Counted from the first letter of the stretch, positions 1 to 10,491 are shown. The stretch is 64,000 nt of DNA from Diphasiastrum complanatum (GCA_029204225.1 MU831965.1:1-64000), one strand, 5' to 3'. A program made the numbers and translations. The notes: a model not told the origin generated them from the sequence alone.

Positions 1-1072
1 TGCAGCACAGGCTGTCCAAAAAAAACCGAAGGTTACTTTTCATTTACTAGCTTCCCCATGGCAACACAATTAGCCGCATTGTCTGTGACAACTTGCAAAG
101 CACAACAATGCAACATTGGAACATAAAAGTTAAGACATAGAAGTTAGAACTTGGCACTTGCCACTTCAAACTTGGAACTTTCAAGTTAGAACATAGATGA
201 TAATACATATTACATAAAGCGGGGTTTAGGATTTACATGGTTCATGATCTCCTGATAGGCTCTAGCTCCCTATCCACAGAGTCTCCCTTTCAACCAACTG
301 ACTTGTCCTCAACTGCTGCATGGATGGTCCCTCCCACCGGGAACCAATCCTAGACACGTCTCATCATCTCCCTCCATGCAGGGGTCAGCCAAGTGAAAGG
401 GGAGGTTGCACATGTAGAAACACCTCATAACAGACACATTGGCTATCTCCTTGTTACTTTTGCTGGAAGGATCCTACCCCTAAGCTGTGTATGGCTTTGG
501 GCATGAGAAGAGCCTCATGACAGTTGTGCCACCGTATCGGGACCTTGTGATGTGGAAGGGTCTTCTGGAACTGTTGCAAATTGCCGGTGGCCACAAATTA
601 ATAATTACTATCTAGATTCTACAACAATGGAGTTTGATGAATCATGATAGTAGTTGTAGACTGTAGTAATGTCGTAGTACATACTGCATGCAATAAATTA
701 CAATTTATGACACAATCATCAATGCACATATTTTCTATTTAGCATCTAGCAACAACTTACTAGTTACAATTGTCAATAACCAAGGATTTATAACAACTTA
801 GGAATCACTGATTACAATCACTAACCTGTGGTCGAAGGACCAGCCTCCGAGGTAGCTGTAAATGGAGTTGCAGGTATCATCAATGAGTTTGGTGCCCACA
901 TACAACTTGCGATCTCATAACCACGCAAACGCAACAAATGTGCCTTTATTCCAGTGGGGCCACTTGTGTAGTCCTTGACGCAATACTTACATGTCCACCT
1001 CTTAGTGCATGAGGTGCCATAATTTGAAGCAACTATCACATGATCCCACAAGGGATCCTTCTCTCTTAGCAT
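1..1072 (-). mobile_element. hAT-5: decayed hAT transposon, BED finger plus DUF659 scrap
   Basis: Two pieces of one hAT-type transposase lie in the same orientation. The 5' piece (821-1072) is a BED zinc finger and the 3' piece (about 1-95) is the core signature VVTDNAANC of the DUF659 region. The 3' piece is followed by an in-frame stop and a frameshift before a WTACAA motif, so it is broken. I recognise nothing coding in the ~700 bases between them; they may be intron or decayed exon. The window edge cuts the element. The same motifs recur in hAT-1 to hAT-4, all on the minus strand. Family assignment rests on the two motifs; the unity of the element is inferred. Confidence 0.65.
821..1072 (-). 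pseudogene. BED zinc-finger exon of a hAT transposase
   Basis: An 83-codon reading frame opens with DPLWDHV and has the BED pattern W-x-C-K-Y-C, followed by a GIKAHLLRLRG helix and a late Cys. BED fingers bind DNA at transposon ends. The ATG (1070-1072) lies inside the first copy of a local tandem duplication (1038-1190), so the start may be a product of that duplication. It ends at TAG or an intron near 821; DUF659 motifs resume only at the left window edge. The finger looks intact but nothing shows that the gene is functional. Confidence 0.65.
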
Positions 1073-1190
1073 GGTATCTACTCTCTCTCCCCCTCAAGAG
1101 GCAAGACTCAGTGGCAAGTGCTCACTCAAGTGATCCCACAAGGGATCCTTCCCTCAAGAGTCAAGACTCAGTGGCAAGTGCTCACTCAAA
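1038..1190. repeat. Imperfect tandem duplication at the hAT-5 5' end
   Basis: A unit starting TGATCCCACAAGGGATCCTT and ending GGCAAGTGCTCACTCAA occurs twice (about 1038-1130 and 1131-1190). The first copy has about 30 extra bases, which contain the ATG used by the BED exon. GATCCCACAAGGGATC is itself an interrupted palindrome. Confidence 0.8.
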
Positions 1191-1362
1191 CTCGTATGAT
1201 CTAGATTCTAATTTCTATCTCGATAAACTACCTAACCTAAGTTACTAATACTTATTACTAAGTTTTAACACACCAAAATAACATCTAACATTCTAACTTA
1301 AAATTTCTAAATTCTAATTTCTCACCCACACAAACCTAAAGGCTAACTCTCCCTCCCTCCCT

Positions 1363-1366
<4 letters not shown>

Positions 1367-1406
<40 letters not shown>
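1367..1406. repeat. (AC)n microsatellite
   Basis: About twenty uninterrupted AC dinucleotides. The flanks (1190-1560) are C/T- and A-rich with no coding signal. Confidence 0.97.
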
Positions 1407-1408
<2 letters not shown>

Positions 1409-1560
1409 ACCCCTAACTCTACCTCCCTCTCTCTCAAACACACTCTTCTAAGAATCTAAGTTCAAGGCTTCAGGCTTCCATCAATGATCATTCCATCTCC
1501 CTACACTCAAAAGTTCAAACCCTACAATAAACAAAACCCTCAAATACTCTCTCTCCCTTT

Positions 1561-1563
<3 letters not shown>

Positions 1564-1608
<45 letters not shown>
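1564..1608. repeat. (TC)n microsatellite
   Basis: About 45 bases of uninterrupted TC. It is one of several long TC/GA tracts in the window; most others abut LINE or hAT ends. No LINE motif is seen next to this one. Confidence 0.97.
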
Positions 1609-1611
<3 letters not shown>

Positions 1612-1616
1612 TCTGC

Positions 1617-2059
1617 ATGAGGGCATGGGGGGAGGTCACTTTGCAACAAAAATCACAGTATGAAAAATTCTTCAATCAGGGTGTTGGTGGCCTACAATGT
1701 ATTAAGATACCAATGAGTTTATCCAAAGGTGTGATGTTTCACCAGTCAATGGAAGCCGATTACCGCAGATTTCCTAAGCAGAAGGTCCTATTTTATTATT
1801 CTTTTGTTTTCCACTTTCACTATAGTTTCATAATTTCTTATTTGCCTCTTCTTGGAAATATCCTATATCAATGAAAATTCCAACAGAGACGAAAAGGGGC
1901 TAAAATCACTCAAGTTGGCAAAAAGGCATGTGAACTGTATTCAACCCTCACCAACTTGTCTAAATGGAAATCCTACCGCCATTCCCCTATGGAAGCCTTT
2001 GCAAAGGTTACTTCTTGGCAGAAGTTACAAAAGTTGCTACCTGTGAGAGTTCAAGATTG
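1617..2059 (+). pseudogene. Unrecognised coding-like segments upstream of gene X
   Basis: An open stretch at 1617-1790 is followed, after an AT-rich gap of about 120 bases, by another at about 1909-2059. The second reads ...WKSYRHSPMEAF... and ends LLPVRVQD-stop. Composition looks coding-like and the gap could be an intron, but I recognise no family. The position, just before the promoter-like region of X, suggests it may be the tail of a neighbouring or related gene. Its function is unknown. Confidence 0.25.
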
Positions 2060-2396
2060 ACATTTTGGGAACCCTCGCTGAGCTAGTAAATGTCCCTACC
2101 AACCCTCGCCGACAAACAAAATGAAATCAGGACAGTCCATTTGACTTGGGGCGAAGGTTGAAATTATTGAAAAACAAATTTTACAAGGTACCATTGCGAA
2201 GGTTCTATCTTGGGCGAATGTTCAACCCTCGCGACACCTTGACAACCCTCATCGGGCTTGCTGATGCACAGGGAACCCTCGCTAAGAATTTTGTGGCTTA
2301 CACTTGCAGTGTTCTGTGTCCTTGCCAAGTTTTATCCAGAATGGAGCACTTGACAGTGTACCTTGTCTAATAGAGGTCTAAATTCTCCTCTATATA
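2055..2396 (+). promoter_or_regulatory. Promoter-like region with AACCCTCGC motifs and TATA box
   Basis: The motif AACCCTCG/A recurs at least five times between about 2055 and 2280, interspersed with GCGAAGGTT-like motifs that are near its reverse complement. A TATA box (CTATATAAGG, about 2390) follows. The next good ATG, 2569, begins gene X about 175 bases downstream. This resembles the promoter-bearing end of an LTR or a viral-type promoter, but no matching second terminal repeat is seen. The role is inferred. Confidence 0.4.
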
Positions 2397-2568
2397 AGGG
2401 AGAAAATCAAGTCATTTGTCACTTTTTCTGGCGGAGCTCTTGCAAATATTTTTCACGAAATTTTTGCGTCTTTGTTATCAAAACATACGTGGCACGCACG
2501 TTACCCTCTACCATACTACCTGCTATACACTCTCTTTCTCTGCTTCTTGTTATCCTTCAATTGCCATC

Positions 2569-2874
2569 ATGTCTAAATGCCCAGTTTCACCAAAATCTGG
2601 CCTCCCTACTGGACAAGTCGTACAACACTCTGTACCTACCAACCTCGTGCATGGCGTGCTGCCAGGCCAGGCTGATATATCCCAATGGCTGATGGTAGCA
2701 TGCCTATTGCTCCAAGCCATGGGTATTCATGCCTGGGTTTTCACCAATGCCTTGAACCAAGACTACTGCATTATGGCCTATGGGACTTGGAGGGAGGACC
2801 TGCCTTAGTTTATTGTTGAATACCAATCCAAAGACCATTGGATTGCCGTATCCACTGATGCGCTTGCTGCTATT
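2569..2874 (+). pseudogene. Gene X, 5' part: unrecognised ORF cut by copia A
   Basis: The frame starts at ATG 2569 (MSKCPVSPKSG...), downstream of a TATA box, and reads through one in-frame TAG (2806-2808) to the copia A insertion point. It resumes in phase after the duplicated CTATT at 7826, with the residues DALAA before and IGILSRTRPA after. So the frame crosses the target site, which is good evidence that the copia landed in a once-coding sequence. I recognise no domain. It could be the gag-like protein of an unclassified element or a host gene; it is not functional as it stands. Confidence 0.45.
2870..2874. repeat. Target-site duplication, left (CTATT)
   Basis: CTATT immediately precedes the TG of the copia A 5' LTR and is repeated exactly at 7821-7825 after the CA of its 3' LTR. 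Confidence 0.95.
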
Positions 2875-3265
2875 TGATGAAATAAATGCCTATTTTGCCC
2901 CTTAAGGCTTGTATACTTCTAACTTGTAAGTTGTGCATAAGACATGGGGGTAAAACATTTATGTACATAGTACGCCCCACTTGTGGTAATTAGGCAAGTA
3001 ATAACAAGTAGGTTAAAGACCCATGTGTGGTCTAAAGCTAGATTTAGAAAGACACAACCTCTATACATTACATGCTATTTGTGGCCCTTAGTTTGGAGGG
3101 GTTTCCACACACTACTACTCTTTCACTAATCATTCAAGTAGTGTGAGCTTTGAAGTCCTCTCTCTCTTGCTTTTGTCTTCTACCCCATAGCTGGTTTTTT
3201 CAAGCTTTCATAGTGTGCTTACTATGTTGTTATGATACTCCATAGCTAGGCCTTGGATTTTGTCA
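2875..3265 (+). repeat. Copia A 5' LTR
   Basis: 391 bases from TGATGAAATAA to TTTTGTCA. It is homologous to the copia B LTRs (33079-33464, 38019-38404). The usual TGTTG start is TGATG here. Confidence 0.95.
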
Positions 3266-3277
3266 TGGTATCAGAGC
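3266..3277 (+). other. Copia A primer-binding site (tRNA-iMet type)
   Basis: TGGTATCAGAGC directly abuts the LTR. It matches the plant initiator-methionine tRNA 3' end used to prime minus-strand synthesis. Confidence 0.9.
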
Positions 3278-3687
3278 AGGTTATGTTGCCTGTGGTGTGG
3301 TGAAAGCTTGGACCTGTTTTGATCAGATTCTTGCCATTCCTGGAGAGCAACTTATCTTTGAGGAGGGCACACTTTTTGTAGGGGCATCTGATCTCTATGC
3401 TATCTGCAAAATTGGAGTACTGTTGGCAAGGGGAGTACTGTGATCCAAAAACTTTCTAATTTGGGAGAAATTTTTTTGAGTCTTTTTGGACAGCCAGGGC
3501 TCTAGGAGGGCGCTTTCTACAGTGGGAACTACAGTGGAAGTTCTAAGTGGATCTTGGACAAGGGCTAGGACAGCCATACAGGGGGATAGTTTCAAATCCA
3601 GAAGCTGAGGGTTATTGAGCAAGTGGCTGCACACCCTAGTTGGGTGAAAACCCCAGTTTACCTTTTGTGTTTTATTTCTATCTAGCT

Positions 3688-4290
3688 ATGTCTAGTCTTG
3701 CAGAGAGCATGCTGAGTGAAGTCAGCCGGCTTGATGGCACTAACTTTAGCCTTTGGAAATTCAAGATCAAGAACATTTTGGAAGATAAAGAATGTTGGAA
3801 GCTTGTGACAGGTGAGGAAGCATCAGAACTTGAGCTCAAGGACTATATCAAGAGCGGGGAAAAGGCACACAGGATCATCAACATGTCAGTGAGGGATAAT
3901 GTGATTCCTCTAATCAGGTCAGCCAAAGGGCCTGTAGATGCTTGGCACATTCTTTGTGCATTGTACGAGACTTCTCTACTTGAAGAACAAGTTGTATACT
4001 CTCAGGATGGAGATAGGGGAGACAGTTACTGATCATCTTACTAAGATTCAAGATGTTAGATATCAGCTTTTTGTGCTTGGAGAGGCTATTGCTGACAAAG
4101 ACTTGGTGCCAATAGTTCTGAGTAGCTTGTCATATGCTTATCAGAACTTTGTGATGATGATATCTGTGAGGGAGAAAATCCCTACCTATGAAGAGGTATA
4201 TGGTCTCTTGTTCCAGGAGGAGATGAGGAGAGTTAATCTCTCCAAGAGGGAAGATTTCCAGGAGCATGCCTTTGCTTCTAAGAAGCAAAA
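3688..4290 (+). pseudogene. Copia A gag, N-terminal part, frameshifted
   Basis: It starts at MSSLAESMLSE, chosen because the copia B gag starts identically. This is the copia-type gag/UBN2 polypeptide that packages element RNA. Compared with copia B there is an in-frame 9-base loss near 3820. A 17-base deletion near 3971 shifts the frame, so gag continues in another frame to about 4290. It then stops dead at AAGCAAAA, where gypsy sequence begins. The zinc knuckle and protease are missing. Confidence 0.85.
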
Positions 4291-4930
4291 CTTCCATCTT
4301 TTCCAAAATTGACCTACGTTCTGGATACTACCAAATTAGGATGCGTCCTTCTGATGAGCATAAGACTGCATTTCGTACTCATTTGGGTTTGTATGAGTTT
4401 CGTGTTCTTCCATTTGGTGTTCAGAATGGTCCACCGACATTTCAGAATGCTATGAATAATATTTTAAGTCCTCTTTTAGGTGTTTGTGTCTTAGTTTATT
4501 TTGATGACATTCTTGTTTTTAGTACTTCTTTGTCTGATCATGTAAAACATCTATCATCTGTGTTTGAATTACTTATTGAGCATCAACTATTCGCCAAATT
4601 GTCCAAATGTTCTTTTGCCGTGGCTGAAATCGAATTTTTGGGTTTTCTTATTTGTGGTGGACGTATTTGTCTTGATCCTCGGAAAGTTCAGGCTATTGAG
4701 AATTGGCCTGTCCCAACCGATGTTCATTCTGTTCGTATGTTTTTAGGTATGGCAACCCATCTTTGTCGTCATGTTAAGTATTTTGCCACTGTGGCTGCTC
4801 CGCTTCATTCGTTACTGAAGAAATCTCATACCTTTGTTTGGACTTCTGAGTGTCAAACTGCTTTTGAGAGCCTATTGATGTCTTTTATCATACACCATTA
4901 TTGGCAGAGCAGGCTCGAGCCCTCATGGCT
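4290..4930 (+). pseudogene. Gypsy reverse transcriptase fragment
   Basis: About 195 residues of Ty3-type RT palm: [26 protein letters not shown], the catalytic YFDD box, and the SKCSFAVAEIEFLGF connection. It reads in one frame to about 4870, then passes into chromodomain-tail sequence through an internal deletion and stops near 4934. RNase H and integrase are absent. GVQNGPPTF departs from the usual GLTNAPATF. It belongs to the lineage of gypsy E, which itself lacks RT, so it documents the autonomous relative. Confidence 0.85.
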
Positions 4931-5198
4931 TTAATTCTCTCCTCGACTACAGATGTCATTGTAGATGTTCCCTCTACTTCACTATGACTATTCTTTTATG
5001 TTTTGTTTGTAGTATTTGCTTAGTACTTGATTTACACAGTTATGATACTTTTGGGGTATCTGTTGTGATGACTTATGTCCTCTCCATCAGTATTTGCATT
5101 AGCTCGTGATTTTTCAGAATCTAGCATGCTTACCTTATTGTTCTATATAGTCATTATGCTTGTTAGCCGGTGGAGGGCTTTGTTTTTCTGCAGGGGAG

Positions 5199-5570
5199 AG
5201 TTGTGGACTTGGCTCATTACATTCGCCACGTCCATTCTTTTATTCATGCATAAGCAGGCCTAAGGGCCCTTTTTTATTCATATACTGGCCTTGGGCCCTG
5301 TTTGGTCATATATTTAGGACTTGGTCACATTGATTTGGAGTGGGGGTCCTCCTATTGGGAGGGCGCACTATTTTCCCTCCAAATCCTTTTTCCCTCCCTT
5401 TTTTGAATCCTCTATTTGATTCAGGGAGAGAGTATAAGTACGACAACATTGTATTCCTTTATTCAGTTTATGATGATTGCTTCTCTTTAGCCTCCTTAAG
5501 CATTCTCTCTTCTTGCTTTCTAGCTTAAGTCCTACTTTCTAACATAGCTAGTGAATCTTAGCTTGTAACT
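5199..5570 (+). repeat. Gypsy E-family 3' LTR inside copia A
   Basis: It begins AGTTGTGGACT after the polypurine tract (5191-5198) and ends GTAACT. It shares the AGTT...AACT termini and internal blocks with the LTRs at 40368-40664, 43916-44356 and 45701-46143. A TATA-like GTATAAGTA lies at about 5430. Confidence 0.85.
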
Positions 5571-7430
5571 GGAACATGAGATGGAGGGTACAAGTGAATT
5601 TGTGCCAATACTTGATGATCCACATCCATATATTGGGGAGTCTCAAGATGATCGTATGAGTGATCACGAGGAAGAATCCGAGGAGACTAGGAAGCAGAAG
5701 GAAAGGGGCAAAGATGTTGAGTCCTATTCACCGTCTTCATCACCAACTGCAAGGAAGAAGTTTCCCAAGTGGTATTGGCAAACTGTGCAGGATGGTTTGA
5801 TATTGGATGAGGGAGGGTGCAGCAATCCAAGGGCAAGGAGGTCTCAAAGGCAAGCCCAGCAGCATGGACATCAGGAGACAAACTATGCACTTATGACTAC
5901 TATTTTGGATTCACAAGATCCGCATACATTCGTTGAGGCAGCTGATGAGAAGGTATGGCAACATGCCATGCAAGAGGAGTACGACTCCATTCTCAAGAAT
6001 GATACATGGGACTTGGTGAAGTTACCAAAAGGAAAGTGTCCTATTGGCTGTAAACGGGTCTACAGGACCAAATACAAATCGGATGGGAGCATCGAAAAGC
6101 ATAAGGCAAGGTTGGTTGCCAAAGGCTATGCACAGCAAGAGGGCTTGGACTATGATGAGACATTTCCACCTGTAGCTAAAATGACGTCTATCAGGTTGGT
6201 TTTAGCATTGGCTGCATTTTTTGGTTGGGAGGTCCATCAAATGGACGTGAAGAGTGCTTATCTTAATGGACAGTTGGCTGAAGAAGTCTACATGGATCAG
6301 CCACAAGGTTTTGAGGCTAAGGGCAAGCAAACTATAGTATGTAGGCTTAAGAAGGCCTTATATGGTTTGAAGCAGGCACCCAGGGCCTGGTATAGTCGTA
6401 TTGACGACTATTTTGCCAAGATGCAATTCATAAAGAGTCATTCGGATTGCAACCTGTTCGTGAAGGAGGAGGATGGGAACATTGTCTTGACAATTCTCTA
6501 TGTGGATGACTTGGTCATCACGGGTAACAATGGGCAGCTGATTGAAAAGGTGAAGGCTCATTTATCAAATAAGTTCGAGATGAAGGATTTGGGTCTAATC
6601 CACTATTGTCTAGGCTTGGAGGTTTGGAAAAAGCAAAATTGTGTGTTTATTTCCCAAGCAACTATGTATGTGAAGTCTTGAACAGGTTCAACATGCAGGA
6701 TTGCAAACCCGTATCTACTCCCATTGATACCAGTAGCAAGCCATCTAGAGATGATGGCACTCCTTTTGTGGACGAGACTCTTTATAGGCAGCTGGTTGGT
6801 AGCATGATTTATCTCACCACTACGAGGCCAGACATTTCCTATGCGGTTGGTGTAGCAAGCCAGTTTATGAGTTCCCCAACTAAAGCCCATTGGAAAGCAG
6901 CTACCTGCTATGGGATTGAGTACACAGATGACGGGAAGCTCCAGCTTGGAGGCTTTACTGATTTGGATTGGGCTGGTGATAGGGATGATCAGAAGTCAAC
7001 CACAGGTTACACATTCAACCTTGGTTCTGGGGCCATTTCTTGGTGTAGCAAGAAACAGCCCACCGTTACCTTATCATCAATAGAGGCTGAGTACCGGGAT
7101 GCGGCGAAAGCTACCTGCGAGGCGATATGGCTTAGGAGACTTCTTGGGGAGGGGCAGATCCCACAGGATGCACCTACTATTCTTTATTGCGATAGCCAGA
7201 GTTGTATCCAGCTAGCCAAAAATCCTGTGTACCATGCTCGTATGAAGCATATTGAGGTGGACCAACATTTCTTACGAGAGAAGATACAAAGTGGAAAAAT
7301 TCAGCTCGAGTATTGTGATACCAACGACCAAGCTGCAGATATCTTTACTAAGGCACTTAGTAGAGAAAAGTTTGAAAAGTTTCGTAGCATGCTAGGTGTT
7401 GGTATGAACAAAATAGCCATTGAGGGGGGG
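5571..7430 (+). pseudogene. Copia A RT-RNase H region, frameshifted
   Basis: Copia pol resumes at GGAACATGAG and reads 5581-6681: the inter-domain linker, then RT with KHKARLVAKGYAQ, QMDVKSAYLNG and the catalytic YVDDL. Relative to copia B one C is missing near 6659, which moves the rest (6606-7436) to another frame. A 30-base in-frame deletion near 6903 removes the KRVLRYVKGT part. RNase H motifs (DWAGD, SSIEAEY, CDSQS) are visible. As in copia B, the stop codon TGA falls in the first bases of the 3' LTR. The integrase is missing. Confidence 0.9.
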
Positions 7431-7820
7431 TGTTGAAATAAAGCCTATTTTGCCCCTTAAGGCCTGTATACTTGTAACTTGTAAGTTGTGCATAAGACAT
7501 GGGGGTAAAACATTTATGTACATAGTACACCCTACTTGTGCTAATTAGGCAAGTAATAACAAGTAGGTTAAAGACCCATGTGTGGTCTAAAGCTAGAATT
7601 GGAAAGACACCACCTCTATACATTACATGCTATATGTGGCCCTTAGTTTGGAGGGGTTTCCATGGCTTACTACTCTTTCACTATTCATTCAAGTAGTGTG
7701 AGCTTTGAAGTCCTCTCTCTCTTGCTTTTGTCTTCTACTCCATAGCTGTTTTTTTCAAGCTTTCATAGTGTGCTTACTATGTTGTTATGATACTCCATAG
7801 CTAGGCATTGAATTTTGTCA
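7431..7820 (+). repeat. Copia A 3' LTR
   Basis: 390 bases, TGTTGAAATAA to TTTTGTCA, preceded by the polypurine tract TGAGGGGGGG (7421-7430). It is followed by the right-hand CTATT duplication (7821-7825). Confidence 0.95.
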
Positions 7821-7825
7821 CTATT

Positions 7826-10491
7826 GGCATCTTATCAAGAACCCGCCCTGCCCTGTCTCACCGTAAAGCCATCCAGACCATTACCCCTTTTGTTGACACT
7901 ACTGTCACCTACCTGCAAACAAATGATGGCTACCTAGTCGAGCACATCACTAACCCTGTTGTAAAAAAGCTGCCTCCCTTTTATTAAATAGCTTCCTGTT
8001 TGTTGGAAATCTTCGCAAAGAGCAAATTCCTTCCACGCAGCTGCACATGATAGTGGAATCTCGCCTGGAATTTACAGCTAACACTGTCAGGCTCTACAAC
8101 TGGCACGAGCTAGTTGTTCAAGAGCTCAAACAACTGGCACGAGCTAGTTGTTCAAGAGCTCAAACAGCCATTACACCCAACCAGCGACACCAGTTTGCTG
8201 TTGGCTTGGTCCCCTACTGAGCCTCTTCATTGTCACCTACTTTGAAGACAAAATCCGTGGTTACCCGCGTTCGGAGCATCTAACCATCGATATTACCTCT
8301 TCCAGTCGCCATCCACCAGTCGTAGCCTCATCCTCTGCTTCATCCACTACTGCACTCGACACCCACCCGCCCCCTTCCTCAAGTCGTCGTCGCATGACAG
8401 GCGCTACTACACCACAAGCCTTACCAGCCGCAACCCGTAGATGGTTTTCCCCTTATCGCTCCACCTTATCCGATACGACCGTGTCTGACATTCCACTCGA
8501 TTCCCAAGCCGTTCCGTCCTCCACTGCTATAACCATTGCCTCCACCATCCCTGCCGCCGTCGTTATCCCTTCTTCACCACCTCATTCACCAACTCCACAT
8601 AACACTTCCTCACCTCCTAAAGACACCCAATCTTCTAAACTTTCCACGGGCAGTGAACAATTCTTGCTTGATATACTGGGGAAGCCTCCAAGTTCCCCGT
8701 CTCAATCCTCCAAACCCAGATGGATTTCACCATTCCATAGTCTCCACCTACCTTTGAGGAATTCGAGAACCCTGGTCAGGAGGGATTTCTTGACCAAATG
8801 TTGGAATTTGAAGCTGAGTAGGCCTACCACAGCTGCTCAAAATGTCGAGTCAGGCCTGGCCCCTGATGATGACACATTTTTTGATGTTATACCATCAGGA
8901 CCAAGTTTCAAAGATGCCATAGTTTTAGAAGATGCTTTACCTGAGGATGATTTTGTCGATGAAGAGCCGGAGCCAGAGGATACGGTAGCTATCTTAGTTC
9001 CATTAAGAGCAGCCAGTGCATCAACAACTACTTCACTGGATTCAACGAATGTCCAAGGAATTTATCAACACCTTGGCATTCTGCTTACCCAGTTGCTACA
9101 AGAGAAACAAACCCTCAGTGACCGCCAGAAGGGACATTTCAAGCACAGGAAGTACAGAGGTTAAATAATGAGCTTGAGGTGACACAACAGCACGAGAAAG
9201 CTGCACAGATTGAAATGAAGCAGACAAAGGAAATAGAAGCGACCTGGCGAACTTACGTAGAACAACTTCAACGAAGTTTAATTGACACCAATGGTCAAGT
9301 TTCCCAAGCAGTACAGGCAGTGCAACAACAGGTGCCTCTATTACAGGCACAAGTTGACATGGCAGTGTAGAGGAGTGTCTCAGCAAAATGGTACCAGATC
9401 TTTTAGGCGAACATGATGAGATACTCGTAGCTGCACTACCAACTCTAGAGTCCCTGACGCCCCACAATTTATCTGCCCTTCAACAGAGGGTGGCCAAGTA
9501 CAAAACAACGCTAGCGGGATTCCAATCCCAATTTGAGAGTTACAAGGGATTTGCTACTGTGGAGCTCCAAAAGGCAAAAGCTACGCTACAAGTGTATCAA
9601 CAACAAGCAACGACAAGACCCATTCCAACAATGGTAATTCCAACACCACCACCTCCACTAGATACCAACAAGCAAAGGCAGGCCACATATGCAACTCAAG
9701 ACACAACGGATCAAAGGGCCTAGTGTTGGACAGACAAGACAAGAAGATGCAGGGCCATCAAGTGTGGCATCAACCCGGCCGAAACCTGCTTCACGAGCCT
9801 TTGTGAAACCAAAGACACTGGCCGAGAAAATAGATGAATTCTTAGCTGTCCATCCCCATGAGTCTTCACTTGGTGGCTGGTCACTAAAGTTCACGACAGT
9901 AGAAATCAAAGGCAAAGAGATCCAATCAATACCTGCCCTAGGTGATAGCCAGCATGGCGCCTGAGAATCTTTGAACGAAATCCAAAAGCGTGGCGAGCCC
10001 TCGTGCATCACGTATAAATCCATGGTATGCTCCCATGTTGCGACGCAAGAAGTGGGCGGACTTTGGACCAGGGGTCACGATAAATACTCAGAACTGGCCA
10101 AAGTTTAAAGCACCACATGGCTGGGCGATAGATGTGGACTGGATCAGGGCCTTGCGGACCTTTGGAAAGGAGAACAGACATTCCTCCAATCCCACAATAA
10201 AAAAGACAGCAGATTATGCGACATATCTAGAATATCTCGCTGGCCTACAGACCACTTGGGATAACTACCTGCCTCCCATTGCATTTAATCCCAACCAATG
10301 CTTCGCCTCAGATGCAATGCCGGGTCAACTACCGTTGGCATGATTATATTATAGAGCGGTGATGCTTGGTGGGTCATGGGACATGAAATTTACAACTCGG
10401 ACAACGACAGGATGGTTGGAAGGTGCGTACCCGGTCTTTCTGCCACATCCTCATGACCGCGGAGTCCACGCATCAAAAGATGTAATAAATT
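7826..10491 (+). pseudogene. Gene X, 3' part: Pro/Ser-rich linker, coiled coil, novel C-terminal domain
   Basis: This continues the frame interrupted by copia A. Order of regions: a globular-looking stretch (to about 8170); a Pro/Ser/Thr-rich linker (8280-8750); an acidic stretch (8860-8990); Gln/Glu-rich coiled-coil segments (9100-9370, 9410-9610). A C-terminal region rich in Trp and Pro follows (WYAPMLRRKKWADFGPG, TTTGWLEGAYPVFLPHPHDR), ending at TAA 10489-10491. The frame changes several times, with internal stops at 9161, 9368, 9721 and 10343. A 34-base tandem duplication at 8097-8164 shifts the frame. No RT, integrase or protease motif is visible. The family is unknown; a gag-like protein of an unclassified element or a retired host gene are both possible. 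Confidence 0.4.
8097..8164 (+). repeat. Exact 34-bp tandem duplication in gene X
   Basis: CAACTGGCACGAGC... (8097-8130) is repeated without change at 8131-8164. The length is not a multiple of three, so it breaks the X frame. Confidence 0.97.

Larger units (their letters stand above)
4290..5570 (+). mobile_element. Gypsy E-family fragment nested in copia A (RT, chromodomain tail, 3' LTR)
   Basis: A gypsy RT segment is joined near 4880 (at ...GAGCCTATTGAT) to sequence matching the C-terminal tail of gypsy E (about 40830 on the minus strand). A polypurine tract CAGGGGAG and an LTR follow. The right boundary coincides exactly with the LTR 3' terminus (TTGTAACT), as expected of a true insertion. 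The left boundary is internal and ragged. The simplest history is a gypsy insertion into copia A, followed by a deletion that removed the gypsy left part together with copia gag-PR-IN sequence. Confidence 0.8.
2875..7820 (+). mobile_element. Copia A: Ty1/copia element with a nested, broken gypsy insertion
   Basis: The element has TG...CA LTRs (2875-3265 and 7431-7820), a tRNA-iMet-type primer site, a gag start, RT and RNase H, a G-rich polypurine tract and a perfect 5-bp target duplication. Gag is followed abruptly by a gypsy fragment (about 4290-5570). Copia pol then resumes at the point equivalent to position 36128 of copia B, so about 1.6 kb of copia (gag end, protease, integrase) is missing. 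The two LTRs differ at roughly 15-20 positions, so it is clearly older than copia B, its close relative. Several frameshifts make it non-autonomous. Confidence 0.92.

Noticed and set aside
1367-1608. CRISPR-like or structured repeat array
   Set aside because: Simple dinucleotide repeats without spacers, in a plant genome.
2416-2568. Upstream in-frame ATG at 2416 for gene X
   Set aside because: The segment before 2569 lies just after the TATA box and reads like untranslated leader; MSKCPVSPK at 2569 is the better start.
4290-5570. A new mixed copia-gypsy polyprotein encoded by copia A
   Set aside because: The gypsy part is frame-broken, ends in a complete LTR with its own stops, and its right edge is an LTR terminus. 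This is nesting and deletion, not a functional fusion.
8148-9164. Independent 338-codon gene in the X region
   Set aside because: It starts inside the 34-base tandem duplication and is better read as the frameshifted middle of gene X.
2569-10491. Gene X as an endogenous pararetrovirus or a standard gag
   Set aside because: No RT, protease, movement-protein or zinc-knuckle motif is visible; the coiled coil and TATA region alone do not justify it.
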